DNA of 64,000 nt from an uncultured Pseudomonadota bacterium (GCA_903921325.1 CAIXPL010000008.1:1-64000); one strand, 5' to 3'; shown: positions 9,036 to 22,113, numbered from the stretch's first letter. Numbers and translations are program-made. Notes: generated from the sequence alone by a model not told the origin.

Positions 9036-9608
9036 TCAGTCGCCTGTTGCGCTCGAGCGCTTGCGTGCAGGCGCGCGTTTCGCGGAGGCGGCGCGAGTGG
9101 CAGGCGCTGTGGCGCTTGCGCTCTTCTTGGCCGCCCGCTTGGTCGGTGCCCGTTTGGTCGCCGCTGACTTGGTCGCCGCTGACTTGGTCGCCGCTGACTT
9201 GGTCGCCGCCGACTTGCGCGCGGCCGTCTTTCGTCCGGCGGACTTACGTGCCGGCCCGGTCGCTGGCGTCGGTTTGCCCACCACCTTCGGTTGGCCCCAG
9301 AGTTCTTCGAGGTTGTAGTAGGCACGAATCGCCGGATGCATTACATGCACGATGATGTCGCCCAGATCGACCAGCACCCACTCGCCTTCGCCTTCACCTT
9401 CGAGGCCGTAGACGCGCTCGCCCAAAGAGCGCATCCGGTCATGCACACTGCGCGCCAATGATTTCACCTGTCGGGTGGAATCACCGGTGGCGATGATCAC
9501 CCGGTCGAATTCCGGGGTGATGTGCTTAACGTCGAATGCTTCGATGTCCTTCGCCTTGACGTCTTCGAGCGCATCGATGACGACCTTCTGCTTCTTGCGG
9601 ATATCCAA
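9036..9608 (-). CDS. rsfS: Ribosome silencing factor RsfS with Lys/Ala-rich tail
   Basis: RsfS (Iojap family) binds ribosomal protein uL14 and blocks subunit joining when nutrients are scarce. The conserved core is present: IDALEDVKAKDIEAFDV, FDRVIIATGDSTRQVKSLA, GEWVLVDLGDIIVHVMHP and YYNLEELWG. The track start at 9674 is upstream of the family start. The TTG at 9608 (encoding M-DIRKKQKV) has GAGAGG ten bases upstream and fits the family N-terminus, giving 190 residues. After residue ~115 comes a 75-residue basic tail of KSAAT and KRAPT repeats, which most family members lack. The tail resembles histone-H1-like or PAKKA-type nucleic-acid-binding segments. Confidence 0.93.
   Translation of the reverse strand: MDIRKKQKVVIDALEDVKAKDIEAFDVKHITPEFDRVIIATGDSTRQVKSLARSVHDRMRSLGERVYGLEGEGEGEWVLVDLGDIIVHVMHPAIRAYYNLEELWGQPKVVGKPTPATGPARKSAGRKTAARKSAATKSAATKSAATKSAATKRAPTKRAAKKSASATAPATRAASAKRAPARKRSSATGD
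9151..9210 (-). repeat. 15-bp tandem repeats coding the RsfS KSAAT tail
   Basis: Four consecutive 15-bp units of the form gacttggtcgccgct run from 9151 to 9210, the first starting cgtttggtc. A diverged fifth unit (gacttgcgcgcggcc) follows. In the rsfS frame they encode repeated K-S-A-A-T pentapeptides. The unit is a multiple of three, so copy number can change without a frameshift. Confidence 0.9.
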
Positions 9609-9699
9609 GCTTCGGTGACCTCTCGTGGGGAACGGGTGAGGGCGACTATAAGCGCAATGGCTGGCCCACCGCAATGCAATTAGTGCGACGGGCGCTGCG

Positions 9700-10371
9700 T
9701 CAGGTCCGGTAAAGCCCGTTTGCTTCGATGTAGCCGCGCACCGGCTCGGGCAGCAGGTAACGAGTGCTGCGACCGGTCGCGATCATTTCACGCAAGCCGC
9801 TTGCCGAGATATCGAGCGCCGTGATCGGTAAAAAATAGAGGCAACCGCAAGGCTGTTCGTGCAGCCGCCGCGCATCGTCTGCAACCCGAGACAGCCAGAG
9901 CTCACGCACGTTCGTATCGAGCGCAGCGGTTGCATCATGCCCCGGACGCGTGGTGACCACCAGGTGTGTCAGCCCGGCAAAGTCCTGCCAGCGATGCCAC
10001 GAGGCAAAACCGGCAAACGCATCCGCACCCATCAACAGCGCCAGCGGTTGCTGCGGACCGATGTCGGCACGAATCGCCTCCAGGGTGGTGACCGTGTAGC
10101 TGGGTCGGCCACGAGCGTTTACTTCGCGATCATCCAGTGCCAGACGCGCGTTACCTTCGATTGCCAGGCGTGTCATTGCCAGGCGATCCGCCGGGCTGGC
10201 GCGAGGTGCCCCGCGGTGCGGTGGCTGCCCGGCCGGGATCAACCGCAGTTGCGCGATATCGAGCGCTTCACCCACTTCTTCGGCCAGACGCAAATGCCCG
10301 TAATGAATGGGGTCGAAAGTACCGCCCAGAATCCCGATCAATGTGCCGCTCACCGGTGGTTCCAGTAGCAT
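9700..10371 (-). CDS. nadD: Nicotinate-nucleotide adenylyltransferase
   Basis: A 223-residue NadD that adenylates nicotinate mononucleotide to deamido-NAD in NAD biosynthesis. It has the nucleotidyltransferase signature GILGGTFDPIHYGHLRLAEE near the N-terminus and the C-terminal SASGLREMIATGRSTRYLLPEPV block, where ISxTxxR is the usual motif and ISASGLR is seen here. The track ATG at 10371 is kept. A GTG at 10353 would give a start closer to the family norm, and neither has a strong ribosome binding site. First gene of the nadD-rsfS-rlmH-maf-rng run. Confidence 0.95.
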   Translation of the reverse strand: MLLEPPVSGTLIGILGGTFDPIHYGHLRLAEEVGEALDIAQLRLIPAGQPPHRGAPRASPADRLAMTRLAIEGNARLALDDREVNARGRPSYTVTTLEAIRADIGPQQPLALLMGADAFAGFASWHRWQDFAGLTHLVVTTRPGHDATAALDTNVRELWLSRVADDARRLHEQPCGCLYFLPITALDISASGLREMIATGRSTRYLLPEPVRGYIEANGLYRT

Positions 10372-10400
10372 CTGCGGCTGACTGAACGTTTGGAGTGCAT

Positions 10401-10973
10401 GTGACTTCCCTTGGTGTATGCCTGTTTTGCTCGGCCTCGGTCAAACTGCCCGAGCCCTATTTTGATCTGGCCCGCCGCTTCGGTGATCGGATCGCGGCCG
10501 AAGGCTGGGTACTGGTCTACGGCGGTGGTGGCAATGGTCTCATGGGCGCCGCCGCTCGTTCGGCCGCCACGCGCGGCGGACGCGTCCTCGGCGTCATGCC
10601 GCAAATGCTGGCCGATCGCGAGGGCATTGATCTGTCCTTGGGCGAACATCAGATTGTCGACACGCTGGCTGAGCGCAAAGCGCAAATGGCGCAAGCCGCC
10701 GATATTTTTGTCGGTCTGCCCGGGGGCATCGGGACGCTCGATGAGGTGAGCGAGATGATCACCTGGAATGAACTGGGCATTCATAAGAAACCCATGATTC
10801 TGTTGAATGAGTTCGGTTTCTGGGATCCCCTGCTGGAATTCTTCAGACAGGGCGTGGTCAATGGCGTGCTGCGTGCCGGTTTTGAGCGACACTATGGCGT
10901 GGCTGACACCCTCGACACCTTGTTCGACCAATTGCGCGACCATGCCAGAGGCCGCACGTCGAGCGCAGGCTGA
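10401..10973 (+). CDS. LOG-family nucleoside 5'-monophosphate phosphoribohydrolase
   Basis: A 190-residue Rossmann-fold LOG (lysine decarboxylase-like) protein. Family motifs are clear: YGGGGNGLMGAAA and the catalytic PGGIGTLDEVSE. Characterised members cleave the ribose-5-phosphate bond of cytokinin nucleotides or AMP; no lysine decarboxylase activity is expected. GTG codons at 10395 and 10401 are both possible starts, and 10401 is chosen because GGAG then lies five bases upstream. It is divergent from nadD with a gap of only some 30 bp, and convergent with proA. Confidence 0.9.
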   Translation: MTSLGVCLFCSASVKLPEPYFDLARRFGDRIAAEGWVLVYGGGGNGLMGAAARSAATRGGRVLGVMPQMLADREGIDLSLGEHQIVDTLAERKAQMAQAADIFVGLPGGIGTLDEVSEMITWNELGIHKKPMILLNEFGFWDPLLEFFRQGVVNGVLRAGFERHYGVADTLDTLFDQLRDHARGRTSSAG

Positions 10974-11102
10974 AACAGAGTCCACCGAGCAGATCGCTTA
11001 GGCACGCGCAGGGTGCGTGTCCAAGTGCCGAGCACCGATTCTGATGCAGGCGCCAAGCGCAACGCGCACCGACATGGCGACGCGTCGGTGAACTCAAGCC
11101 CG

Positions 11103-12359
11103 TTACGTGCGGACCTGGCCATCCCCGATCACAACAAATTTCTGTGACGTAAGCCCTTCCAGGCCAACCGGTCCCCGCGCATGCAGCTTGTCGGTGGAAA
11201 TGCCCACTTCGGCGCCCAGGCCATATTCAAACCCGTCAGCAAATCGCGTCGAGGCATTGACCATCACCGAACTGGAATCGACTTCGCGCAGGAAACGATC
11301 TGCGCGCGCCCGATTCTCGGTGACGATGGCATCGGTGTGTGCCGATCCATAGCGGGCGATATGTTCAATTGCCTGATCGACGCCTTCGACAACGCGTACC
11401 GCCAGAATCGGCGCCAGATACTCGGTTGCCCAGTCGACCTCGCTCGCCGGTGCCATCTGCGGAATCACGGCACGGGCCTTTTCATCGCCGCGCAGTTCAA
11501 CGCCCTTGTCACGGTAGATCGCCGCAAGGGGCGGTAGCACCCGCGCGGCAATCGGCGCGTCGACGAGCAGGGTCTCCATGGTGTTGCAGGTGCCGAACCG
11601 TTGCGTCTTCGCGTTATCGGCAATGCGGATAGCCTTGTCCAGATCGGCATCGCGGTCAATAAAGACATGGCAGACGCCGTCCAGATGTTTGATCATCGGA
11701 ATGCGGGATTCGGCCATGATGCGTTCGATCAGCGATTTGCCACCACGCGGGATGATGATGTCGACAAACTCATTCATCCGCAGCAGTTCGCCTACGGCCG
11801 CGCGGTCGGTGGTGCCGACCAGTTGCACGGCATCGGCAGGCAGACCGGCCACCGCCAGTCCGCGCTGCACACAGTCGGCGATTGCCTTGTTCGACCGTGC
11901 CGCTTCTGACCCGCCACGCAAAATCGCCGCATTGCCGGATTTAAGGCACAGCGCCGACGCATCGGCAGTCACATCGGGCCGCGATTCATAGATGATGCCG
12001 ATCACCCCGAGTGGCACGCGCATGCGGCCCACCCGTATGCCGCTCGGACGATCATTCCAGTCGGTGATCTGACCGATCGGGTCAGGTAGCGCCGCCACCT
12101 GCTCCACCCCCGCTGCCATCTCCTCAAGCCCGCGCGCATCGAGGGTCAGTCGGTCAATGAAAGCGGCATCGGCACCGCTTGAGCGCGCTGATTCCAGATC
12201 AAGTGCATTGGCAGCGAGAATGTCCCCGGCAGATGCGCGCACCTGGGCCGCAATCGCTGCGAGCGCAGCGTTCTTGGTCGCCGTGTCGCTGCGCGCGAGC
12301 ACCCGGGCGGCGACGCGCGCGCGCCGGCCGATATCCCGCATGTGCTCGACGATGTCCAT
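11103..12359 (-). CDS. proA: Gamma-glutamyl phosphate reductase
   Basis: A 418-residue enzyme of the aldehyde dehydrogenase superfamily, the second step of proline biosynthesis (NADPH reduction of glutamyl-5-phosphate to the semialdehyde). Signature elements are present: [34 protein letters not shown], the catalytic cysteine in [13 protein letters not shown], and the C-terminal [17 protein letters not shown]. Length and start match the family. It lies 41 bp downstream of the peroxiredoxin gene on the same strand, so it may be read from the leuS-lptE-holA side or from the peroxiredoxin promoter. Confidence 0.97.
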   Translation of the reverse strand: MDIVEHMRDIGRRARVAARVLARSDTATKNAALAAIAAQVRASAGDILAANALDLESARSSGADAAFIDRLTLDARGLEEMAAGVEQVAALPDPIGQITDWNDRPSGIRVGRMRVPLGVIGIIYESRPDVTADASALCLKSGNAAILRGGSEAARSNKAIADCVQRGLAVAGLPADAVQLVGTTDRAAVGELLRMNEFVDIIIPRGGKSLIERIMAESRIPMIKHLDGVCHVFIDRDADLDKAIRIADNAKTQRFGTCNTMETLLVDAPIAARVLPPLAAIYRDKGVELRGDEKARAVIPQMAPASEVDWATEYLAPILAVRVVEGVDQAIEHIARYGSAHTDAIVTENRARADRFLREVDSSSVMVNASTRFADGFEYGLGAEVGISTDKLHARGPVGLEGLTSQKFVVIGDGQVRT

Positions 12360-12400
12360 TGCTGCTCCCGCGTGGTGCCTGACCGAGCGGGGATTTTATG

Positions 12401-13039
12401 TCACTTGTTGGGCTGCGGGGTCATGCGCAGGTAGGGGCGCACCACCTTGTAGCCTTTCGGGAACTTGGTTTTCAGCAGTTCCGGGTCCTGCAGGGCCGGC
12501 AGGATCACCACATCGTCGCCGTCCTTCCAGTTACCCGGAGTGGCCACACTATGGCTGTCGGTGAGTTGCAGCGAATCGATCACCCGCAGGATTTCATCGA
12601 AGTTGCGTCCGGTGCTGGCCGGATAGGTAATGATGAGACGCACCTTCTTGTTCGGATCGATGACAAACAGCGAGCGCACGGTCTGCGTCACGCTGGCATT
12701 CGGATGAATCATGTCGTAGAGCAGGGCGACCTTGCGATCCGGATCAGCGACGATCGGAAAATTCACCGTGGTGACCTGCGTTTCGTTGATATCGGCAATC
12801 CAGCGCTGATGCGACTCGACCGGGTCAACCGAGAGGGCAATCACTTTCACGTTACGTCGTGCGAATTGATCTTTCAGCCGGGCGGTGAGACCCAACTCGG
12901 TCGTGCAGACCGGGGTGAAGTCGGCCGGATGGGAAAACAACACCCCCCAGCTCGATCCCAGCCATTCATGAAAGCGGATGTTCCCCACGCTGGATTCCTG
13001 CTCGAAGTCAGGGGCGATGTCGCCGAGGCGCAGCGTCAT
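12401..13039 (-). CDS. 1-Cys peroxiredoxin (Prx6 type)
   Basis: A 212-residue AhpC/TSA-family peroxidase that reduces hydrogen peroxide and organic hydroperoxides. The peroxidatic cysteine is in PADFTPVCTTELG (Cys45). No resolving cysteine of the 2-Cys type is seen, and the C-terminal Prx6-type extension (LPALQDPELLKTKFPKGYK) is present. The track starts at a TTG at 13051, but the ATG at 13039 has GGAG six bases upstream and matches the family N-terminus (MTLRLGDIAPDF). The gene lies between holA and proA. An 18-bp palindrome lies 35-52 bp upstream of the start. Confidence 0.94.
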   Translation of the reverse strand: MTLRLGDIAPDFEQESSVGNIRFHEWLGSSWGVLFSHPADFTPVCTTELGLTARLKDQFARRNVKVIALSVDPVESHQRWIADINETQVTTVNFPIVADPDRKVALLYDMIHPNASVTQTVRSLFVIDPNKKVRLIITYPASTGRNFDEILRVIDSLQLTDSHSVATPGNWKDGDDVVILPALQDPELLKTKFPKGYKVVRPYLRMTPQPNK

Positions 13040-13073
13040 GTAGGTCTCCAAAGTCAGTTGAGAAATGCTTCGA

Positions 13074-13091
13074 ATCGGATTCTAATCCGAT
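13074..13091. promoter_or_regulatory. Palindrome upstream of the peroxiredoxin gene
   Basis: ATCGGATT-ct-AATCCGAT is a perfect 8-bp inverted repeat with a 2-bp centre, located between the holA stop and the peroxiredoxin start. The spacing (35-52 bp upstream of the ATG) suits an operator for an oxidative-stress regulator. It does not obviously match the OxyR consensus. A terminator for holA is less likely because no T-tract follows. Function is inferred from position only. Confidence 0.35.
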
Positions 13092-13136
13092 GCAAAGGGC
13101 GCACTTGCGACCATTGGTTGTTTTCTCAGAACCAGA

Positions 13137-14141
13137 TCAATCCAGTGCGAGCGCGAGCAAGCTCAGTTCCTGCCAGATGTCACCGTCACCAACGCCCTTG
13201 GCAACCCGCTCGCAATGCGCAGCCCGCCGCAGCGCTGCTGCATGGGACTCTTGTGTAACACGGCGCATAGCGCGAGTAAGTGCTTGCTGACGTGATTGAC
13301 CGTAGACCCGCGCCTCGCGCAGCGCGTCGTTTGCCGAGCGGCCGCTGCGGCTCGCCTCGAGCACCATGCCCAGTGCATGCAGCTCCTCGCCAAGTACCCA
13401 GACGATGCGTGCCGGGGCCTCGCCCTCACCGCGCAAACTATCGATCACACGCAGTGCGCGGGCGTGGTCACCGGCCACCATGGCCTCGGCCAACTGAAAC
13501 ACATCGTGACGTGACACGTCGAGGACCGCATCACGAACCGCAGCAAAGTCGAGCTGCCCGCGCGGATGCAGCAGGCCCAGCTTCTGGATCTCCTGATGCG
13601 CGGCAAGCATATTGCCTTCAACCGCCTCAACCAGGAAGGCGAGCGCCTCGGGGCTGGCACTTTGCCCCTGCTTGTGCAGCCGTCCGGCAATCCATTGCGG
13701 CAGGCGGACCAGATCGACCGGAAAGATATCGACCAGCACGCCACAACCGACAAGGGCCTGGAACCACGCGGCCGACTGATCAGTGCGACCGAGTCGGGGC
13801 AACGACACCAGGGTGACATTCTCGGTGACCAGATGCTCGCAATAGGCAATGATGGCCGCGGCACCGTCGGTACCCGGCTTGCCAGTCGGAATACGCAGTT
13901 CAATCAGCTTGCGATCGGCAAACAGCGACATGCCTGCCGCGGCATGGGCAAGGGCGCTCCAGTCAAAGCCGCGCTCGGCACTGTACACCTCACGCTCGCT
14001 GCAGCCGGCGGCTCTGGCGTGTCGGCGAATCGCATCCTGTGCCTCCAGGGCAAGTAACGGCTCGTCGCCATGCACGATGTAGAGCGGTGCGACGCCCTTG
14101 ACCAGAGCGGCCTCAAGCGCATCGGCACGCACTTGCGCCAT
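13137..14141 (-). CDS. holA: DNA polymerase III delta subunit
   Basis: A 334-residue clamp-loader delta subunit that opens the beta sliding clamp. The family N-terminus (ALVKGVAPLYIVHGDEPLLALEAQDAIR) and the central LPRLGRTDQSAAWFQAL and GNMLAAHQEIQKLGLL blocks are recognisable. The size fits proteobacterial HolA (about 340 residues). It follows lptE by 9 bp in the conserved leuS-lptE-holA operon. Confidence 0.93.
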   Translation of the reverse strand: MAQVRADALEAALVKGVAPLYIVHGDEPLLALEAQDAIRRHARAAGCSEREVYSAERGFDWSALAHAAAGMSLFADRKLIELRIPTGKPGTDGAAAIIAYCEHLVTENVTLVSLPRLGRTDQSAAWFQALVGCGVLVDIFPVDLVRLPQWIAGRLHKQGQSASPEALAFLVEAVEGNMLAAHQEIQKLGLLHPRGQLDFAAVRDAVLDVSRHDVFQLAEAMVAGDHARALRVIDSLRGEGEAPARIVWVLGEELHALGMVLEASRSGRSANDALREARVYGQSRQQALTRAMRRVTQESHAAALRRAAHCERVAKGVGDGDIWQELSLLALALD

Positions 14142-14150
14142 CGCCAGGCC

Positions 14151-17957
<3,807 letters not shown>

Positions 17958-17961
<4 letters not shown>

Positions 17962-18965
17962 GCAAAAAACTCCAGATCAGTCTGGCCTGCTGCGACTACG
18001 ACCGCACCAAGGCTATTTTCGATGGGCGCGCCGCCATCGACGGGTGCGAAGTCGCCTGCACCGCCATCGAGCCGGAAGAGGCGTTTCACCGCGCCTTCAA
18101 GTTCCAGGAATTCGACGTCTCCGAGCTGTCGCTGTCGTCCTACACGCTACAGGTCTCACGCGGCGACAATCCCTACGTGGCGATACCGGCCTTCGTGTCG
18201 CGGCTGTTTCGCCATTCCGGCATCTATATTCGCAGCGATCGCGGCATACGCACACCGGCCGACCTGAAAGGCAAGACGATCGGACTGCCGGAGTACCAGA
18301 TCACTGCCAATGTGTGGATTCGCGGCGTGTTGCAGGATGATTTTGGCGTCGCCGCCACTGACGTGCACTGGCGCCAGGGCGGGCAGGAAGAGCCGGGTCG
18401 CGATGAACGCACCCCGATCAAGCTGCCCCCCTCGATCGATTTGCAATCCATCCCGCATGACCGCTCGGTGTCGCAGATGCTTGCGAGCGGCGAGCTCGAT
18501 GGCATGATCGGCGCGCGCGCCCCCTCCTGCCTGGGTCTGCCCGGAGCCGATGGATCACCGCAGGTCGTGCGCATGTTTCCTGACTTCAAGAGTGTCGAGC
18601 AGGCCTACTTCGAGCGCACCCGGATTTTCCCGATCATGCATGTGATCGGCATCCGGCGCAGCCTGGTCGAGCAACACCCCTGGCTGGCGGTTAATGTCTA
18701 CAAGGCGTTCCTGCGCGCAAAAGAACAGGCGTGGTATGAACTCGGGCAAATCGGCCACCTGTTCAACAGCCTGCCCTGGGGTGTCAATGAATTCAATGCC
18801 ACCCGCGCACTGATGGGCGACGATTACTGGCCCTACGGGCTCGCTGCCAATCGCCATGTTCTTGAGGCATTTACCCGTTACCATTTCGAGCAGGGCCTGT
18901 CGGTGCGCCGCGTGCGCCCCGAGGAGCTCTTCCACCCCGCCACACTGGACCTGTCCAAAGTCTAG
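17958..18965 (+). CDS. 4,5-dihydroxyphthalate decarboxylase-like protein (type 2 binding-protein fold)
   Basis: A 335-residue protein of the Pht5-related family, annotated either as 4,5-dihydroxyphthalate decarboxylase or as a substrate-binding protein. Family-like blocks: LSLSSYTLQVSRGDNPYVAIPAF, SRLFRHSGIYI, DLKGKTIGLPEYQITANVWIRG, IFPIMHVIGIRR and HPWLAVNVYKAF. It begins directly at MSKKLQISLACCDYDRT without a signal peptide, so a cytoplasmic enzyme or sensor fits better than a transporter component. The start at 17958 replaces the track start at 17868, because the ATGA overlap with the upstream gene and the family N-terminus agree. A paralogue lies at 39137-40117. Confidence 0.8.
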
Positions 18966-18992
18966 TACGGCAAGCACCCGGACGACACGCCG

Positions 18993-19865
18993 ATGAAACC
19001 CGCGCCCTTTACCTACCACAGCCCCAGCTCGGTGAGCGAGGCAGTGCAATTGCTCACCGAGCTTGAGAATGCGCGGGTGCTCGCCGGTGGCCAGTCACTG
19101 GTGCCCATGCTCAACTTTCGTCTGGCCTCGCCCGATCACCTGGTCGATCTGGGCAAGATTGCCGATCTGCGTGGCATCCGCGAGCAAGGCGACGAGGTCG
19201 TGTTCGGTGCCATGACGCGCCAGCGCGACATCGAGTTCTCGTCGCTGATCACAGCCAAATTACCGCTCATGGCCGAAGCGGTGCTGCAACTGGGCCACCG
19301 CCAGACCCGCAATCGGGGCACGATCGGCGGCAGCCTGTGCCATCTTGACCCCTCGGCCGAACTGCCGACCATTTGCATGGCGATGGATGCCCAGCTCGAA
19401 GTGATCAGTCCGTCGGGTTCGCGCACGATCGCCATGGCCGAGTTCGCACAAGGGATGATGACCACCGCCCTGGCTGAAACGGAGATTCTCACGGCGATCC
19501 GGATTCGCCCCTGGACCGGCCGCTATGGCCACGCCTTCATCGAATTTGCGCGCCGGCACGGTGATTTTGCGATCGCCTCGGCTGCCATCCTGCTGGATGT
19601 CGACGGTAACGGCGGCATCACTCGGGCGGTTGTCGCGCTGGGCGGTGTCGGTCCGGTGCCCCTGCGCGTGAGCGCGGCCGAAGCCTGCCTCATTGGCGCC
19701 AAGGCCGGGTCGGAGGCCTTTGCGGCAGCGGCGGCCGAATGCGGCAAGATCGATGCGCTCGAAGACCCCACCTACCCCGCCTGGTATCGCCAGCATCTGG
19801 CCAAGACGCTCTCCGGTCGCGCGCTCAAGCTCGCCCATGAGCGCGCCGTGGCGCAAGCCCATTGA
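18993..19865 (+). CDS. FAD-binding medium subunit of a molybdenum hydroxylase (CoxM family)
   Basis: A 290-residue FAD subunit of the xanthine dehydrogenase/CO dehydrogenase type. FAD-binding motifs are visible: VLAGGQSLVPMLNFRLASPDHLVDL (AGGQS) and the second loop RNRGTIGGSLCHLDPSAELP (TIGGSLCHLDP). In this family it shuttles electrons between the Fe-S subunit and an acceptor. It starts 27 bp after the upstream gene and is followed by the matching 2Fe-2S subunit. The large molybdopterin subunit normally encoded beside these two is absent here. Confidence 0.92.
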   Translation: MKPAPFTYHSPSSVSEAVQLLTELENARVLAGGQSLVPMLNFRLASPDHLVDLGKIADLRGIREQGDEVVFGAMTRQRDIEFSSLITAKLPLMAEAVLQLGHRQTRNRGTIGGSLCHLDPSAELPTICMAMDAQLEVISPSGSRTIAMAEFAQGMMTTALAETEILTAIRIRPWTGRYGHAFIEFARRHGDFAIASAAILLDVDGNGGITRAVVALGGVGPVPLRVSAAEACLIGAKAGSEAFAAAAAECGKIDALEDPTYPAWYRQHLAKTLSGRALKLAHERAVAQAH

Positions 19866-19927
19866 GCCGCTGTACAGAACACCTGCCGACCCCCCTCACT
19901 TCATCGCAAAGCGCCAGGATCACCTTC

Positions 19928-20416
19928 ATGGACACCAAACGCATACGCCTCACTGTCAACGGCAAGGACTATGAGCGCGAGGTTGAGAGTCGCGTCAATC
20001 TGGTGGATTTCATCCGTCACGATCTCGGACTGACCGGATCACATGTCGGCTGCGAGCATGGCGTATGCGGGGCCTGCACGGTACTGGTCGATGGCATCAG
20101 CATGCGCGGGTGCCTGATGTTCGCTGCGCAAGCCGACGGTGCCAGGATCGAAACGGTCGAAGGCTTGGCAGTGGATGGCAAATTGAACACCTTGCAGGAA
20201 TCCTTCTGGGATCTGCACGGCCTGCAGTGTGGCTATTGCACGCCGGGCGTGCTGATGTCACTCACCGAAATGCTGCGCGAAGACCTGTCACCGTCTGAGC
20301 AGAAAGTGCGCGAAGTGCTCTCCGGTCATCTGTGCCGCTGCACTGGTTATCAAAACATCGTCGCCGCGGCGCTGGAAGCCGCAAAACGGCTGCGCGAGTC
20401 CGGCGCCAAGGCCTGA
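19928..20416 (+). CDS. 2Fe-2S small subunit of a molybdenum hydroxylase (CoxS family)
   Basis: A 162-residue protein with both Fe-S clusters of the family. The plant-ferredoxin-type site is C42-x4-C47-x2-C50...C62 (GCEHGVCGACTVLVDG). The second site near the active centre is LQCGYCTPG plus LCRCTGYQNIV. It carries electrons from the molybdenum site to the FAD subunit encoded just upstream. The track begins at 19862; the ATG at 19928 (MDTKRIRLTVNG) fits the family start. Confidence 0.93.
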   Translation: MDTKRIRLTVNGKDYEREVESRVNLVDFIRHDLGLTGSHVGCEHGVCGACTVLVDGISMRGCLMFAAQADGARIETVEGLAVDGKLNTLQESFWDLHGLQCGYCTPGVLMSLTEMLREDLSPSEQKVREVLSGHLCRCTGYQNIVAAALEAAKRLRESGAKA

Positions 20417-20439
20417 CGTTTCCGCCGTTCGAGCTCGCC

Positions 20440-22113
20440 ATGGGAAAAACAACCGGCGCGCAAGTTCTGGCGGACATGCTCAAGACCTATGGCGTGTCCC
20501 ATGTGTTCATGGTGCCGGCCGTGTTGCGCCGCACGTTCGCCGAGATGGAACGTCGCACTGACATCGCGCGAATTCACTGTCATGGCGAAAAGGCTGCCGC
20601 CTACATGGCCGATGGCTACGCCCGCACCGCCCGGCGTCCGGGCATTTGCATGGCCCAGGTCGTTGGCGCGCTCAATCTGGCAGCCGGCCTGCGCGACGCG
20701 TGGCTCGCCCACTCACCGGTGATCGCCTTCACCGGCGGGCGCGATGGTCGCACCAATTTCCGCAAGCTGTACCAGGAAGTCGATGACCTGCCAGCCTTCG
20801 CGCCGGTCACCAAGATGAACGCCACAGTGGATTCGGTTGATCGTTTCCCTGACATGGTGCGCCAGGCGTTTCGCGTCGCAACGTCCGGCGCACCCGGCCC
20901 GGTTCACCTGCAATTTCGTGGAAATGAAGGGCAGATCGATCAGGAAGAGGCCGAAATGAGCGCAGATTGCGATCTTCGCTTCGCTCAGGTGCCGCCCTTC
21001 CGCCCCCTTCCCGATGAGGCCGATCTGCGCCAGGTGCTCGGTCTGCTGCTCTCAGCCGAACGCCCGGTGATTGTCGCGGGGGGCGGTGTACGGGCGTCAG
21101 GGGCCGCCGCTGAACTGGTCGCCGTGGCCGTTGCCCTCGGCATCCCAGTGGCCACATCGCTCAATGGCAAGGACAGCATTGTCGCGCAGCACCCGCTCTC
21201 GGTCGGTGTGGTCGGGTCGTACTCGCGAGCCTGTGCCAATCAGGTCGTGCGCGAGGCCGATCTGGTGTGCTTTATCGGCACCGAGGCGGGCGGCATGACC
21301 ACCCATGTCTGGCAGGTGCCCAAAGTCGGGACACCGGTAGTACAGATCGACATCGACCCGGAAATGCTCGGCCGCAACTACCCGCTAAAGGCCGCCGTTT
21401 TGGGCGATGCCAAAGTCACTCTCGCGTGCTTGCTCGCGCTGATACCACCTGGCAGCGCGGCACGGCACGCACCTTGGGTGAGCCATGCGCAGCAGATCTG
21501 CCGGACCTGGCAGGACAGTTTTCGCGACATACTCCATTCCGATGCGGTTCCGATTCGTCCTGAGCGCATTTGCAGCGAATTGTCAGCTAACGTACCAGAT
21601 GATGCGATCATCGTCGTCGATACGGGGCATGCCGGCATGTGGATGGGCGGTCTTTTTGATTTGCGCAATCCGCAGCAGGACTACCTGCGCAGCGGCGGCC
21701 ACCTGGGCTGGGCATTTCCGGCCGGCCTTGGGGCCAAATGTGCGGCGCCGCAGCGTCCTGTCGTGGTTTTCACCGGAGATGCCGGCTTTTGGTACCACAT
21801 TGGCGAATTGGAGACCGCGGTACGCTGGGGCATCAACACGGTAACCGTGGTCAACAACAATGGCGGTGGCAACCAGTCCAAGCGCGGATTTGATCGCGCC
21901 TACGGCGGTGAGCAGACCGCGAAGGCGCGCGAATTGTGGACCTACACCAAGACCAATTTTGCGCGCGTCGCGAGCGAGATCGGTGCACTCGGGCTGCGTG
22001 TCGAGCACCCCTCGGAATTGGGCTCAGCACTACGCACGGCCTATTCAGCCGATCGACCGGTCGTGGTCGATGTGGTGACCGATATCGACGCGATTGCGCC
22101 CAGCGCCGGCTAG
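20440..22113 (+). CDS. ThDP-dependent enzyme, acetolactate synthase-like
   Basis: A 557-residue thiamine-diphosphate enzyme with the three-domain layout of the acetolactate synthase/benzoylformate decarboxylase family. The activating glutamate is in CHGEKAAAYMADGYAR. The central domain has ERPVIVAGGGV. The ThDP/Mg motif is GDAGFWYHIGELETAVRWG...NNNGGGNQ. The start at 20440 (MGKTTGAQVLADMLKTYGV) replaces the track start at 20332, which overlaps the Fe-S gene. Only 23 bp separate it from the Fe-S subunit, so it shares the operon. Carbon-carbon cleavage or carboligation of a 2-oxoacid is likely; the substrate is unknown, and a role in branched-chain amino acid synthesis is unlikely from context. 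Confidence 0.85.
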   Translation: MGKTTGAQVLADMLKTYGVSHVFMVPAVLRRTFAEMERRTDIARIHCHGEKAAAYMADGYARTARRPGICMAQVVGALNLAAGLRDAWLAHSPVIAFTGGRDGRTNFRKLYQEVDDLPAFAPVTKMNATVDSVDRFPDMVRQAFRVATSGAPGPVHLQFRGNEGQIDQEEAEMSADCDLRFAQVPPFRPLPDEADLRQVLGLLLSAERPVIVAGGGVRASGAAAELVAVAVALGIPVATSLNGKDSIVAQHPLSVGVVGSYSRACANQVVREADLVCFIGTEAGGMTTHVWQVPKVGTPVVQIDIDPEMLGRNYPLKAAVLGDAKVTLACLLALIPPGSAARHAPWVSHAQQICRTWQDSFRDILHSDAVPIRPERICSELSANVPDDAIIVVDTGHAGMWMGGLFDLRNPQQDYLRSGGHLGWAFPAGLGAKCAAPQRPVVVFTGDAGFWYHIGELETAVRWGINTVTVVNNNGGGNQSKRGFDRAYGGEQTAKARELWTYTKTNFARVASEIGALGLRVEHPSELGSALRTAYSADRPVVVDVVTDIDAIAPSAG

